Of a stretch of 64,000 nucleotides of DNA, positions 1 through 11,757 are shown in pieces. Numbering within the stretch: position 1 is the stretch's first letter; every line of letters starts with the position of its first letter. A model generated the notes under the pieces. That model was not told where the DNA came from. It saw only the letters and a list, made by a program, of their open reading frames with translations, and did not search any database. The stretch covers positions 1,134,001 to 1,198,000 of the forward strand of contig NC_019867.2 of assembly GCF_002234675.1 (NCBI RefSeq), in the 5' to 3' direction. The DNA is from Oryzias latipes (Eukaryota; Chordata; Actinopteri; Beloniformes; Adrianichthyidae). Made by a program: the position numbers and the translations under genes.

Positions 1-533
1 TCTATTCCTATGATCCAATCGGATCAAAAGTGTTAAGCCAATCAACCTATACCAATAAAAAATACTTTCAAAACGAATCAATGATAATTGATCTTGGAAC
101 AAACCATCTGGATTGAGGTACAGTAGGTTTATGACTTCAAGGTAAAACCGACACACATGTCACGGCGTACAACACACATGTGATGTCATGAACACGGATC
201 AGTCCGTCATTCCAGTCCAATGTGTGGACAGACTTTGAATAAAGTCATGTGACCATCCAGTGTCTAGAATGTTCTAAGAATGTTCCCTTTGGACTCTTTG
301 GATGTGGAAAAACAACAGTGGTGAACTTTAGGAAACTAACATGTGAATGGATTTGACATTCATTCTAGTTTACTTGTTGGTTTGGACACAGATTTCATTT
401 AAACTTGATGATCTGGAAGAAATCCAAGAATCTGGAAAACTGTTCAGTAGCAGGAATTTCTGTCTGGAAGTTTGGATGAAGAGGATCTGGATCCGCTTTA
501 GGACAGAGGATCAGATCATCTATAAATTATGAT
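1..533. other. AT-rich intergenic DNA, no gene seen
   Basis: No open frame with coding character, no recognisable repeat ends and no RNA gene were seen here. The sequence is ordinary AT-rich teleost intergenic DNA leading into a short tandem duplication. Confidence 0.4.
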
Positions 534-759
534 TGGAATCAAATTGTTGTTGAAATGAGCCGTTAATCCCCTTTTCTTTACACTCTTGATCCTAAATTGT
601 CGGTTTGATGCATGAAAGAGCCATTAAGAGATAAAACATGAACCTGTGGAATCAAATTGTTGTTGAAATGAGCCGTTAATCCCCTTTTCTTTACACTCTT
701 GATCCTAAATTGTCGGTTTGATGCATGAAAGAGCCATTAAGAGATAAAACATGAACCTG
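534..759. repeat. Tandem duplication, two copies of a 113-bp unit
   Basis: Two head-to-tail copies of a 113-bp unit lie at 534-646 and 647-759 and read as essentially identical. The near identity suggests a recent local duplication. No coding or mobile-element signature was seen in the unit. Confidence 0.85.
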
Positions 760-1230
760 TGGAATGAGATTGTTTTGATTACACAGCAGATCGTAACCAC
801 TGAGGCCAACAGCAATGTTACCATTATGAAGGTTATGTTTATATGTATATACAAGATAACAGAAACAACATCTGTCAAAGTTTGCTAAAGCATATCTGTG
901 AAAAAAACAGCAAAGCGATCGATGAGATAAGAGCTGGACGTTCACAGCAGAAGACTGTCGACACTCTGTATGCGATGAGCAAAAGCAAAAAAAAGAGGAG
1001 AAATAGAAGCCTGCTCCTTCAAACTGTACTGTACAGGAAACAAAATGTGTTGATGTGTCAACAGAGAGAATAACAGACGGTGTTGACTAAACAGGACCAA
1101 AGTGTCACACTGGCAACTGATTCTGTCAATTCCAAGGTCAAATCTTTGCCCTGAACCTTCAGACGTCAGTCTGCACTGATATAAGATATTACTAAAAACA
1201 AAAAAAACCTGGTAAATGGGAATCTGTTTA

Positions 1231-1436
1231 ACCCTTGTTTTATCTTAGATGACCCCCCCCTTCCATTGAGGTGTTCTCCCTACCATGACAAAGGTGGATA
1301 AAGGTGGAAAGATTTCATGTAATCCATGGACACCAGTGAAGATCACAAATCATTGAAGAAAAAAGGTTCAGAGCACTGTCTAGTGGGTCTAGATGACCCA
1401 ACTCCCAATGCTAAAGTGCCTAGGATAGAACAAGGG
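1231..1436 (+). mobile_element. piggyBac-like MITE, copy 1
   Basis: A 206-bp non-autonomous DNA transposon. It starts CCCTTGT and ends ACAAGGG, with longer imperfect inverted ends containing ATCTTAGATGACCC on the left and its counterpart on the right. It is flanked by TTAA on the left and TTAC on the right, matching a TTAA target duplication with one change. Two further copies lie at 20803-21006 (same strand) and 36626-36833 (opposite strand). The CCC start and TTAA target fit the piggyBac superfamily; there is no coding capacity. Confidence 0.7.
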
Positions 1437-1488
1437 TTACTCTACACACACACTAGGGAAGGAGAAGCCTCACGCCAGCGTTTTTTAA

Positions 1489-2485
1489 CCCTTTAGTACT
1501 GGAGATATCACCAGCAACAGCAAACTAAACACTCTTCCAACTACCGTAACGCTTCGACTGTTAACGCAATTCCAGTAATTCTGACGGATTCTGACGTGGT
1601 GCAAAGCGGTTTTTGTCTGCGTCAGAATCCGTTGGTATAAGCCGCTTGAAAAACGTTTGAGACTCTGAGGTGATTTGACATGAAACCACATTAAGTTAGA
1701 GCCTGTGAACGTCTGAAAGTCTGAACACATTCATGTCGTTTTGATGTCTTTGTCACAGCCGTGTGGACATAGATGTGGTATAAGGGAAACAGAAAAACGG
1801 ACTTTCAACAGTCATGAACTTTGTTTCTCATTTTCATCACCACCAGACGTGGAAAAATGTGAATGGTAGCTACACACTGTTCAGTGTTTGTCATGTTAGT
1901 TACATTCTAAAAATCAGCTGCAATAGGTGAAATCCACAAAGTCCGGTTCTACATGTTTAAAGGCTGTAAAACTCCTCACTACACACTTTCTACACTCTCA
2001 GACCAAACCACCAGTGTGAATCGGTGAAAGCTGATTCGCTGTGGCGACCTTAAGGGCTACGCCGAAAAGGTGAACAAATTATAAAAGATCTGATTTTGAT
2101 AGATTTATGTATTCCAGGCAAAGCACAGCACGGAGATGTCGGCGGCGACGTCTAAATAACAAACGCTCTTTTGCATGTCGTACCTCCCTAACTGTTCACA
2201 TGATCGATGTGAATCAGCTGATCCTGACGTGAGGAAAAGTGGCCTTTCAGAACAGCTATGTGCCAATAGGCAAGCCAGCTCTAATGTAAAGTGTTGCATT
2301 GTGGCAATAAGTCGCTTTTCTCTGCAACAGAATCAGCTGATCACATGGATTAAACAAAAAAAGTGATGCATATCAGCAAGGCTACTGTTCTCCACTTCCT
2401 AATCTGGGAGAGTTTTGTTAATTGTGTAAAGGGTTGAATAATTTTGGTAATCGTAAGAATGAGCTAAAGCTCTGCTGTTAAAGGG
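1489..2485. mobile_element. Possible piggyBac-like element (TTAA-flanked)
   Basis: A 997-bp segment beginning CCCTTTAGTACTGG and ending GCTGTTAAAGGG, with TTAA immediately outside both ends (1485-1488 and 2486-2489). The shared inverted end is short (CCCTTTA), so the assignment rests mainly on the paired TTAA sites. No transposase frame is visible. Parts of the interior resemble sequence at about 8.3 and 8.9 kb, which may be a second decayed copy. Confidence 0.4.
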
Positions 2486-2489
2486 TTAA

Positions 2490-3997
2490 AAGGCCTGCAG
2501 AGGTCAAACTGGAGCAGCTGAAATATCCAATAAAAAGCACCTCACATTATTGACCGAATGTGTTTGTCATGTTTTCATTTCACAGAGGCTACAATGTGTG
2601 TGTTCACCCCGTTTTATTCTTTCTGCTTCAAACCCTTATCATTGTCTGCCACCCTAAACAAACATTAGACTTAATTCTGCTTTGGTTTCAAACAGAGCGA
2701 CCTCATCTTCATACAAAACGTAATGCAGAAGCTGCAGCTTTCTGCCGCAGGCTGGAGTTTACCTGATGTTCTCAAAAATGTCACCTGAATACCAGCATTC
2801 AAATACTGCGGTACTTTGAGCATCAACAGAAAGTGTAAGAATGAAAAACATGTCACTGGCAATAAATACTATAGCTAGTTTTATTTGTGGTAACAGACCA
2901 TCTTAGGAGTTGTTTTTTTTCTTTGAAATGGTTTGACGCGTTTAGGGAACCTCCATTAGTGGGACACAAAGGTTTTGTGTGAGCATCTAGTGGAGTCCTC
3001 CCCCCCAAACTGGTTTTTCTACTCATTACTCTGGTTTGATGTTGTTTGTTGCCTTGGAAGATTACAATCGGAAGAATAAGAAGGACACAGTGGATCACTT
3101 GGCTGTCATATCACAGCGTATTTAGATTTACAATGACGGCTTCCTGCATCGCTGCATAAAGTCATCTCCTTTCACATACAAACACCGTCAGCTCTTGATG
3201 CTGCAGCAGGTTAGCTAAAGCGGTGAAACGTGTTCGCACAGACGCAGGAAGTTCCAGTCTGGAGTTTAATCGTCAGTTTGAGGGTGGATTATCAAATCCA
3301 TATTTCAGAGAGGAAATACTTTATGCTCAGAGTTTCCAAAGTGATGCCACCAAACGTCACATGCTGCCAACACCTGGAACGTTTTAACAACCATCGTGAA
3401 AACTCGGCGCTTCAGGCAGCAGATTCCACGGCTCATCAGATTTCAAGTTTCCCAGAAGAGAAAGCAAAATAACAAAACTGAGTATTTACCCGTGTTTGAT
3501 CACAACAAACTGAAGTTTACTGCCTAAAGCAACACTGTTGGAAGGGGTACATAGATCCAGCCCTCAATCGACTGTTCAGATAAGTAGCTGATTCATCATT
3601 TCATTCGGTAGAGTTTACGGTAGCCTGGTTCCAACAGAAATCAGATTTTTGGGTTTTAAATGCCTCCTTTATCCAAAATACCAGACCTCTTTTACCCTTC
3701 AGGGACATTGTCACCTCTTTCTTCCAACGTCTCTGTACTAAAAGTTGAGCATCAACCGTTTCTGATGAGCTTTCAAAGACAGACTGGAACCCTGGCAGAA
3801 GTCTACCTCTGGAAACCAGCTTCCCCAAATCCCTACACTCTGGTTCTAAAAGGCAAAATCCAGTTTACATTATATTTAAGGTTCAGGTTTCTCAAGGATA
3901 TTTTAACCTGATGACTTTAACACAATCAAAGACTCTCAGTTAAAAAAAAGAACATGCATTTTCATATGAAACAACCTGACAGTCATGGCTGAACATG
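2490..3997. other. Intergenic DNA, no gene seen
   Basis: Short open frames here lack splice sites, start context or protein-family features and look like chance frames. No RNA gene or complete repeat element was recognised. Confidence 0.4.
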
Positions 3998-4005
3998 CTG
4001 TAGGC

Positions 4006-5364
4006 CAGTGTTTCTCAACCGGTGTGCCGTGGGAAATGACCCATTCACTGATCTAAAAACATTTTCCATCTCCAGGATATCAGCTCTGTGTTCATCCAAA
4101 CAGGCCCTGATAAAACACTGAGTAGTTAGGAATATGAAAGATCAGAAAATACTTTGTGTTTATTTGATTCTATTAAAGACATTTTGATCAGAATGACGGT
4201 ACCGCGATTTAGCCTCAGCTTCAGCTGTTTTTGGAAAGTCCCGCCCCTTTAACTGTCTCCACCAATCATTCTTGGAGGCTTAATCACATGTCATCAGTCT
4301 GACCAATCAGAAGTGGTTCAAGTCTTCACTTCCTTGTTCTGATTCTGCTCATAAAGTCTCTCTGTTCCAACAGAAATAGCATCTAAAGCTCGTCTTTAGC
4401 GGTGTAGCTTTCCACAGAATCCGGTGTCAGACCGTGGAACAAGTGAACAAAACAATGAAGCTCAGAGAAGAGAGTCTGTCTGACATCACTACATCTCCCA
4501 GGATGCATTGTGGTAAAGTGACAGCATCTCTGCGCTACAATGAGTCTTCCCTGTTAAACGTCTGAAACCACAACAAACACACATCAACCAGTTTATAAAT
4601 CTTCTTGATGAAATCAGAGGTCAGAGGTCAACAGTTTAGTTCTCCTTCCAGGTTTGAGTTTCTTAACAGCCAAACATCCCAGAGTTTGGTCCAAGTCGTC
4701 TTTCTGACTGAAACACTTTTCTATAATGTCTGGATTATTTTAGATGTTAAACTTAAGAAAAATTAATAACAACATTTAAGGAACAGGATGAAGGTGAAAC
4801 AGACACAATTAAACTAAATTGAAACAAGTTAATCATCTAAAAAGAAAAAAAACATTTTTGTTAAAGTTTTTCAAAGACTTCATCTTTGATTGAGACAAAA
4901 GAAAAACTAATAAAACTTAGGTTTACTTTTTGTTTACATTTTATCAAACATATTGTGATCATATAAAAATTACAAAAATTAACAGTTGCTTTTGCACTAA
5001 CATTGAAAAAAATATAAAATAAATAAACCACTATTTAGAAAGAATATATTTGTTTTTTTGTGAGGTTACATGAAATTACATGTTAATAAACTGGAGGATA
5101 AAACAACTATCAGGGTAAAATTTAAAATAATTTAGTTAAAAATTATTACTGAACACTAACTTAAATTTTATTACATCTTTTAGAACAAACAGCTGCAGCT
5201 TCCAGCTTTTCTGCCACAATTATCACAAAAATGCACGTGAGATCATGGAGGGACTGTAGATCAATACAGACCATAGAGTTTCTGCTTTTTTAATTTTTGG
5301 ATGCTGGTGTGGATTTTTGTCAAGGATAAAGTCTGCCTTGGCTCAGATGGGTTGACAAACACTG
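4006..5364. mobile_element. hAT-like non-autonomous element
   Basis: A 1359-bp element with hAT-type inverted ends: CAGTGTTTCTCAACC at the left and GGGTTGACAAACACTG at the right. The flanking 8-mers are ctgtaggc (3998-4005) and ctgtagat (5365-5372), an 8-bp target duplication with two changes, as expected for hAT. The left interior, with two CCAAT-like sites and ATGAAGCTCAGAG near 4454, looks like the promoter and start of an autonomous relative. The rest is AT-rich filler without a transposase frame. Confidence 0.75.
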
Positions 5365-5372
5365 CTGTAGAT

Positions 5373-5500
5373 CAGTGTTTCCCAACCCTGGTCCTTCAGG
5401 AACACTGACCTGCGTATTTCAGTCCAAACGCTGCTCAAACACACCTGCCTCTGATGGCCGTCATCCTTCTGCAGAGTCTGACGATGAGCTGAATCACGTC
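5373..5500 (+). mobile_element. Truncated hAT-type fold-back MITE
   Basis: This begins CAGTGTTTCCCAACCCTGG exactly at the end of the right target duplication of the preceding hAT element. Only the left arm and loop can be followed; the matching right end is missing. The layout resembles the common teleost fold-back hAT MITEs, but this assignment is from pattern memory. Confidence 0.45.
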
Positions 5501-5879
5501 TGCATAAAGCACTGCTTCTCAATTATTTTTTGCCTGGCCCCCCCTAGGAAAAAGAAAATGTTTCTTTCTAAGCCCCCGTCATAGGTGCGTGTAGCTTCCA
5601 TTATCCTTACAAACACTTCACGACAGGCTTACCACACTCACGGCAATGGTACGTCCCATTATCATGACGCCCCTTGAGGTGACCGTACGGACCTGAGGGG
5701 AACTGAAAGACACACCTGGGCTCCCCTGAAGATGCAGCTGCCCTTCTCTAGAACCGTCTATGTACACGGATGACCCAAAAACCCGCAGAGACTGAGGCTT
5801 TAGCTGTTGTTGGGAGAACCTTACAGCACCGTAACAGTCAGATATAATCAGGGAAAGTGATCGGATCATCACAGAGCAA

Positions 5880-6985
5880 TGCTTTCACTTCCTGCAATAA
5901 TAAACTCTACTAAATATGAAAAAACTCTGTTAAATTGACTTTTTTGTGTTTCATTTTGTTCCCAGTTTTCAGCAGAACTATCTCACATCTTCTGTCTTAA
6001 TTCTTTGAGGTCTAACTTCTGTCTAAACATGGCTTTGTTGTTTGCTTTTGGCCAGGCCATTTATAGGCAGCAGGAGTTAAAATACTCTTTCGGAGGCTGA
6101 TGCAAATCTAAATCTGAAAGTGTGACTCCAGACGGTCAGACCCGTGTTTAGCCAGGTGTTGAGGTCCATGACGCTGGATCACAGCGGTACCGCAGACTCC
6201 AGCCCACTCCTGCACACGCTCAAAAGCAACAACCACCAACGTTGTGTTGCATTCGTGCTGCAGCCACAAAGCTCAGTCTGAAGGGAGGCAAGACAACGCC
6301 TGGCTTGAAACAATATCTTGAAGCGCCTGCACGGCGCGGCGCTCCAGCACGCTGCAGAGGTTTGGGATATTTTCTTTGGGTTACAAAGCACACAACGTGT
6401 TTTCCATAACATTTCCATGAGTGTTTAGACTGGCAAATTCACTGCAAAAGCAAAGCTACTGGAAAAAGAAAGTTTGGTTTGGATAAGAAAACAAATTAAG
6501 GACAGTTTGTAAAAATGTAAACACCATAGAAAAGGTTACAACACTCCAAACAAGACTTTAATGGGCTAAATGAGTTTTAAAGGGAAAAGGATAAAGCGGC
6601 AAACAGGAAAAACTCAGCTGTGTCTCAAGACGGATTTCTCCAGGTAGCAGCTGTTCAAAGATTTACAACTATTTGCATAAAGTTGCAAATGTGGCGATTA
6701 TCTGAATTTGAAGTGGCTGGATTTGCTTTTCTCCTGGATCCTTGCATGAATGTTTCAAAATGACTGCAGAGCCAAACCCTAAAGAAGCTTCAACTTGCAT
6801 ATTGACTCCCTGGAAACAAATGAAGGGAGGCTAAAGAGACAAAAAGGGCATTAGGCTTCTCTTTGTTGCTGAGAGAAACCAAAAGGAGAAGCAAATGATT
6901 AGTAGAACTAATTTGACTTTCACTGAAGCCTTCATAGATCTAAGGAATCCAAAGAGAGCAAAGGAAGCACTGCTTCTGACTCCCC
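5880..6985. other. Intergenic DNA, no gene seen
   Basis: No coding exon, RNA gene or repeat with defined ends was recognised. It is mixed AT-rich sequence with a GC-richer patch at 6170-6370. Confidence 0.35.
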
Positions 6986-6989
6986 ATCT

Positions 6990-7062
6990 GCCTCTAGATC
7001 TCGTCTTCAGCTTTTCCACAACTTTCCCAGGACTTTGTTAACCACCAGCATTTTGCCCCAGT

Positions 7063-7095
<33 letters not shown>

Positions 7096-7690
7096 GGCCT
7101 GTCAGTCCCACCAACACGGTAATTAAGTGGGAGCTACTTGTTGAAAAGCTGCAGAGCTACACATTTCTTATTGGATTACAAGGTGCTGGGGAGGAATGCA
7201 GGAACCGGCCAGCGCTCCTCTCCTGCTGCTGGTGGGGGCTCACAGAAACAAGGAGGAGAAAAGAATGGAGATCCCACCCGTCCCTTCACGCCTGCTGACC
7301 GCCAATGCAAAATACAGCATGTGCCATTTATTCCAGGAGTCAAAATAAGGCCCGAGCGTCATTTTACACGCATGTGTGTTTTGGAGTCTGAGCTGCTTAT
7401 TAGATTCTTAATGTGCAAAGGATTGTAGCATATCAGAGGGTTGGAGCGCTTGTGGCGTGACAATGGCAACACCGGGACGGATGGCTTGGTTTAACACCTG
7501 GAGAAGGGTTTGTAGGTGTGTGGTGGCGATAAAGCAATAAACCAAGCGCAGTCACTGGCAGGGCAACCCAATGTTATATGGGCAGCGGGGCCGCAGAAGA
7601 ATAGAAGTGTTGTATCAGAAGAGGGAGAGTCTGCTCTGCGTAGCAGAGTTGTGTTTGGATTCAGTAGATCTTTTGTCTCCAATGTTTTCA
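6990..7690. promoter_or_regulatory. Candidate regulatory element with an internal poly-C tract
   Basis: This is a unique-looking stretch of balanced composition, without transposon ends. It contains homeodomain-type TAATTA (about 7121), TTATTAGATT and CAATAAA-like motifs, and a run of 30 C residues at 7065-7094. It contrasts with the repeat-rich flanks and lies downstream of the dmrt cluster. The regulatory call is inferred from composition only; conservation was not tested. Confidence 0.25.
7065..7094 (+). repeat. (C)30 homopolymer
   Basis: An uninterrupted run of 30 cytosines. It is one of more than ten long G/C runs in the window, and its length may be assembly-dependent. Confidence 0.9.
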
Positions 7691-8501
7691 TCCAGTCCTG
7701 AGCAGATGAGGGCTTCTGCTCCCAGCGAGGCCATCAGGCTCTGCTAACACCGTCACATGACCACGTCACAGCTCACACGGTCTAGAGAGCTTTAGCTCTC
7801 ATCCAGCCTCACCTCTACATTCAGTGTGGAGCTTCACAACAACCAGCCTGGATGACAAAAGCCTCAGAATATAACCTGAGATTAGAATACAACCAGCACA
7901 TAAAGCTGATTGGTGACGTTTATTTGATTGATACCTCAGGCAGGATTAGATTGTTGAAGAAATAACTTTAAAGAGCATAAAACTAAAGTCCAGGTAAACA
8001 AATCTGTATGGAAATGTTCCTTCACATTAGCATGTCCAAGTTTACCCCAAGGACAAATAGTCACTCTGTCCTGATCACCACTTACAGCTGATGGTGAAGG
8101 AAAAACGTTCCTACTTCAAGCCTTGACGGTAAAATTAAAAGATTTTTGGGGAGCAAACATTTGATACCCAGAAGTCAGCAAATCCCGATCAGGTCTTTTC
8201 TTGTTGACTCTGAAAATACTAAACTAGATACGGTGCTTCCTCGTTTACCGGGGATTTATGTTCTGAAAAATAAACTGCAGATGAAATCCGTAAAGAAGAA
8301 TTCTAGATGTTTTAATGCAGTAAAACTCCTTGCTCTACACTTTCCACACTTTTCTCAGACAGACACGAACACTTTCATAGAAAAATAGGTCCAGGATTAT
8401 AGAATAAAAAACAAACAAAAAATGGCAAACTGATCGCATTCTGTACAGGAAACCCAGCATGGAAGATATTGATTGACAGGGCCTGCTGCTAATCAGGACA
8501 C

Positions 8502-8685
8502 TATGGAGCCCGTGACCTGACATGGGTAGAAAAAATAATTAATTCAAGTAATAAGTCATTCATAAACACGGATCTAAGCAATACTTGGATTTACAGCGGA
8601 TACCTTCAGATTTATCACGTGAATTATTATTTCGTGGGAACGAATTAATTCTTTTTTTTACCCATGTCAGCTCATGGGCTCCATA
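8502..8685. mobile_element. 184-bp MITE with TATGGAG ends and 6-bp target duplication
   Basis: A near-palindromic element running from TATGGAGCCCGTGACC to GGGCTCCATA. Its inverted arms extend about 45 bp, through GACATGGGTA and an AATTAATTC block. It is flanked on both sides by a perfect 6-bp duplication, ggacac (8496-8501 and 8686-8691). The terminal 7 bp and the duplication length match the large transposon at 9315-16865, so it is probably a non-autonomous member of the same superfamily. Confidence 0.8.
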
Positions 8686-9314
8686 GGACACGGAACACAA
8701 CTGTAGGAAAGACAGCAAACAAAGTTGCACTAAAAACATTTGCAAAACTACATACGATGAAGCCTGGTATGGCAAATGAGCTCTGTAATATAAAGAAATA
8801 GGACCAGTCCAACTTATTGCAATAGTTTTTGTTTTGCATCGGCTCCAGTTCAACGATGGCTCCAGACTTTATTCTTTGGTGACAAACTCATCTCTTTAAC
8901 ACAGGCGAGGTTTTTCAAGCGACTATAATAACTCTTCCACCGTTTATGCAACACAATTCCAACAGATTCTGCAGCGGATTAAAGCGGAGTAAAGTGTTGC
9001 ATGTCGATGCAAAGCTGCCATTTTTTATCACACGAGAATCTGCAAATTTACAAAAATCCCCTTAACAGTCGGCAATTTACAGTATGTCAAAGAAATTAGT
9101 TCAATCTTTGAATGTATAGGTCAGGTTTGAGATTTGATGTGTTTCATCTTCTATTGAATTGATTGAATATAAATCATGTATTTGTTTACTTTTACTTCAA
9201 CAGTTCCAGTTAAAGGCCTCTAGGATAAAATGGCTCATTTTTAAGGACGAATGAAATACAGAGAAAAAAATAACAATACAATTGATTTAAACTATCACCT
9301 AATAGACACACATA

Positions 9315-9848
9315 TATGGAGTTAATTCAGTCTCAATAATCAGAAATGCACACAACCGGTTTTACAAATGCACACGCTCCGATTCACAAATGTCATTTTA
9401 TGCAAACGTGAAAAATAAATTCGGAAATACACACCCTGTGTTTCACAAACACACAGATTGTGTTTCACACATGCACACTAAATGTTTTACAAATGCACAA
9501 TAAGTGTTTCTCACAAATGTGCACACTGTTTTTCACAAAAACATTTTAGAAATTCACAATAAATGTATCAGAAATGCACAGTAAGTGCTTCACAAACATG
9601 ATTTTTAGGTACACATGTGATGTGAACTCACAGATCATTCGAAATGCAGACTGTGCATTCAAAATCCCGTTCTCGTTTGTGAATCTCCCCGTGTGTGTGA
9701 GAGATTTTTCTACGGTGAATATTGAGACTCATCTGACGGAGCGGGTCGACTAATCTCACCATTGGCTAGTGAATCTGTCAATCAAACTCATTGGCAAAGC
9801 AGGCGGGTTCGCTTTTAACCAATCGAATGGCCCCTTACACTCTTCACT
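9315..9848 (+). repeat. Left terminal inverted repeat
   Basis: This is the reverse complement of 16332-16865 with scattered mismatches. The outer ~330 bp consist of degenerate units of roughly 25-30 bp built on CACAAATGCACA and TTTCACAAA words, typical of subterminal transposase-binding arrays. The inner end borders the CpG-rich start of the transposase gene, so the repeat may also have served as its promoter. Confidence 0.85.
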
Positions 9849-11757
9849 CTCAACTGACGAGGGAGGGAGCTGTTCAACACAGCAGTTGGGAGGACGCGGG
9901 CGGCAAACATGGCGGAGAGGTCTTCTGAACTGGATCAGTCTCAGCCCGTAAGTAATGCATTTATTTGATCATTCCCTCGTTGTACGTCCTGTAATGTTAT
10001 TGAATACTAAGTTGAAGCGTTCTCCTTTGCCAAGTGACATGTGTGAATGCTTTATGAACACTGCAGCCGAGTCGTTTGAAGAGTACCCCCACCGCAAATT
10101 AGCTTAGCTTTGTTTTGCTTAGCCTGTGCAAGTTGTGGCTGCCTGTGAGTGAAGTTCAAGCCGGTGTCGGTTCAAGTTAGCGTAGCCAATGATCTGTAGG
10201 TTCTTAACATGATTCATAAGGAACTAAGGGGAAAAGCATGCCGGATTTACAGCAGCAAAGAAAGTTTAATAAAAAGTATTGATTTGGAGACGGCGATTTG
10301 TTTAAACACTGATGCTATGCTATGCTAACTAGCTAGTTGTTCCGTGTGCTGCCTTTATGTAAACGCGATCCGGGTTAAAGTTAGACACAGCATTTTATCA
10401 CATTTTTGTGATGACCAGCCCTGTGAGATTGTGTCAGAGTGTCAGCCACTAAAATCCCCGTATCTTTACTTCCAATGACGTAATGACAAGAATCCCAAAC
10501 ATTATGTTTTTAGGCTGTTTTGTAGTCGATAAGTAGTCACAGAAAGGGTGGATGGGAGAAATCAGCTGTCAACAGTGATTAGAGTAGAAGTTACTGTAAG
10601 TATTCCACACAGGCTTCCTGTGATCAGTGTCTTGTCTCTGATTTTTTTTAAAGGTGTTCTTTACTACAAGCTCAAGTAATCATAGCAAGAGTGTTTTAAA
10701 AAATTCCCCTTTCATATATTTGAAAATTATGTAATTTAAGATCAGACAGCTAAATTATCTAATCCATGTTTGTTGTGTTTTTATTTATTCTCTAGGAATT
10801 ACTGAATGTGACAGCGTGACAATCTTTTGTTCCTCGTGCCATCAGGCAATACAACTCTCTGGCAGGGCATCTTACAAGTAATTTCTTTTAATTTTACCCA
10901 CTGATTTTCCAATTATTTACCTTTTTTTATCAATCTTTTTATTTTGTGATATTTCTATTTGTAATGCATGTGTGTTTATGTGTTTTTTTAAGATGGCCAT
11001 TTTAAAAAAATTTCCTCAGGGATTATTAAATACCCTTCTATTCTATTCTATTCTATTTCATATTTTATCATCCTATTGTATTACGGTTTTACCTGTCAAT
11101 TGGGAATTTAGCATTTTTGCCGCTGTAAACATCTGTCAGTTGAAAGTATTTGTACTTGTATTCCATGTATCCTGTACCTGAGAAGATAGCAGAGAACAAC
11201 TGTGCAGACACCCACTTGGCCTTCTTCAGTGACGCTGTGAACGTGTATGGCTTTCCTCTGAGGTATTCATGTTATTCATAAAGAAATATTTTATTCACAT
11301 ATCAGGCAGTATAAGTACTTGGTTATTTGTACAAAAATAAAATTACTTTTTTTAGACTCCTCTCCATAAACAAAGGCAACTCTAAAACTTTCCCCTCATG
11401 AATAACATTTTACCCCCCCTTAACAGTCTCTCTCACCTCATTTTTTTCCCCAGTGATACATGTAACCCACTCCTGCAATTTATCTAACCTAGAAATTCTA
11501 CTTATTGGCATCATACATAAGAACATTACATTTTAAACTGATGTGTACCGTATTGGCGATGTATTTGTAATTATGTGTTTGAGACATGATTTTCATGTTA
11601 TTGTCAGGGTGAGAGGAGATCACGGAGGGGAAAATGTGGGCATAGCCGAGTTAATGCTCACAGTACGTAGAACTGACACAAACAGCTTCATTGTGGGAAA
11701 AGTGTACACACAATCAACGGTGAGTTGAACCTAGTTTTAGAAGCTTTAATATATACA

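Noticed and set aside
5618..5872. 84-codon minus frame and a CRECGK-like word in another frame
   Set aside because: The zinc-finger-like word is too short and isolated, with no second finger or splice context.
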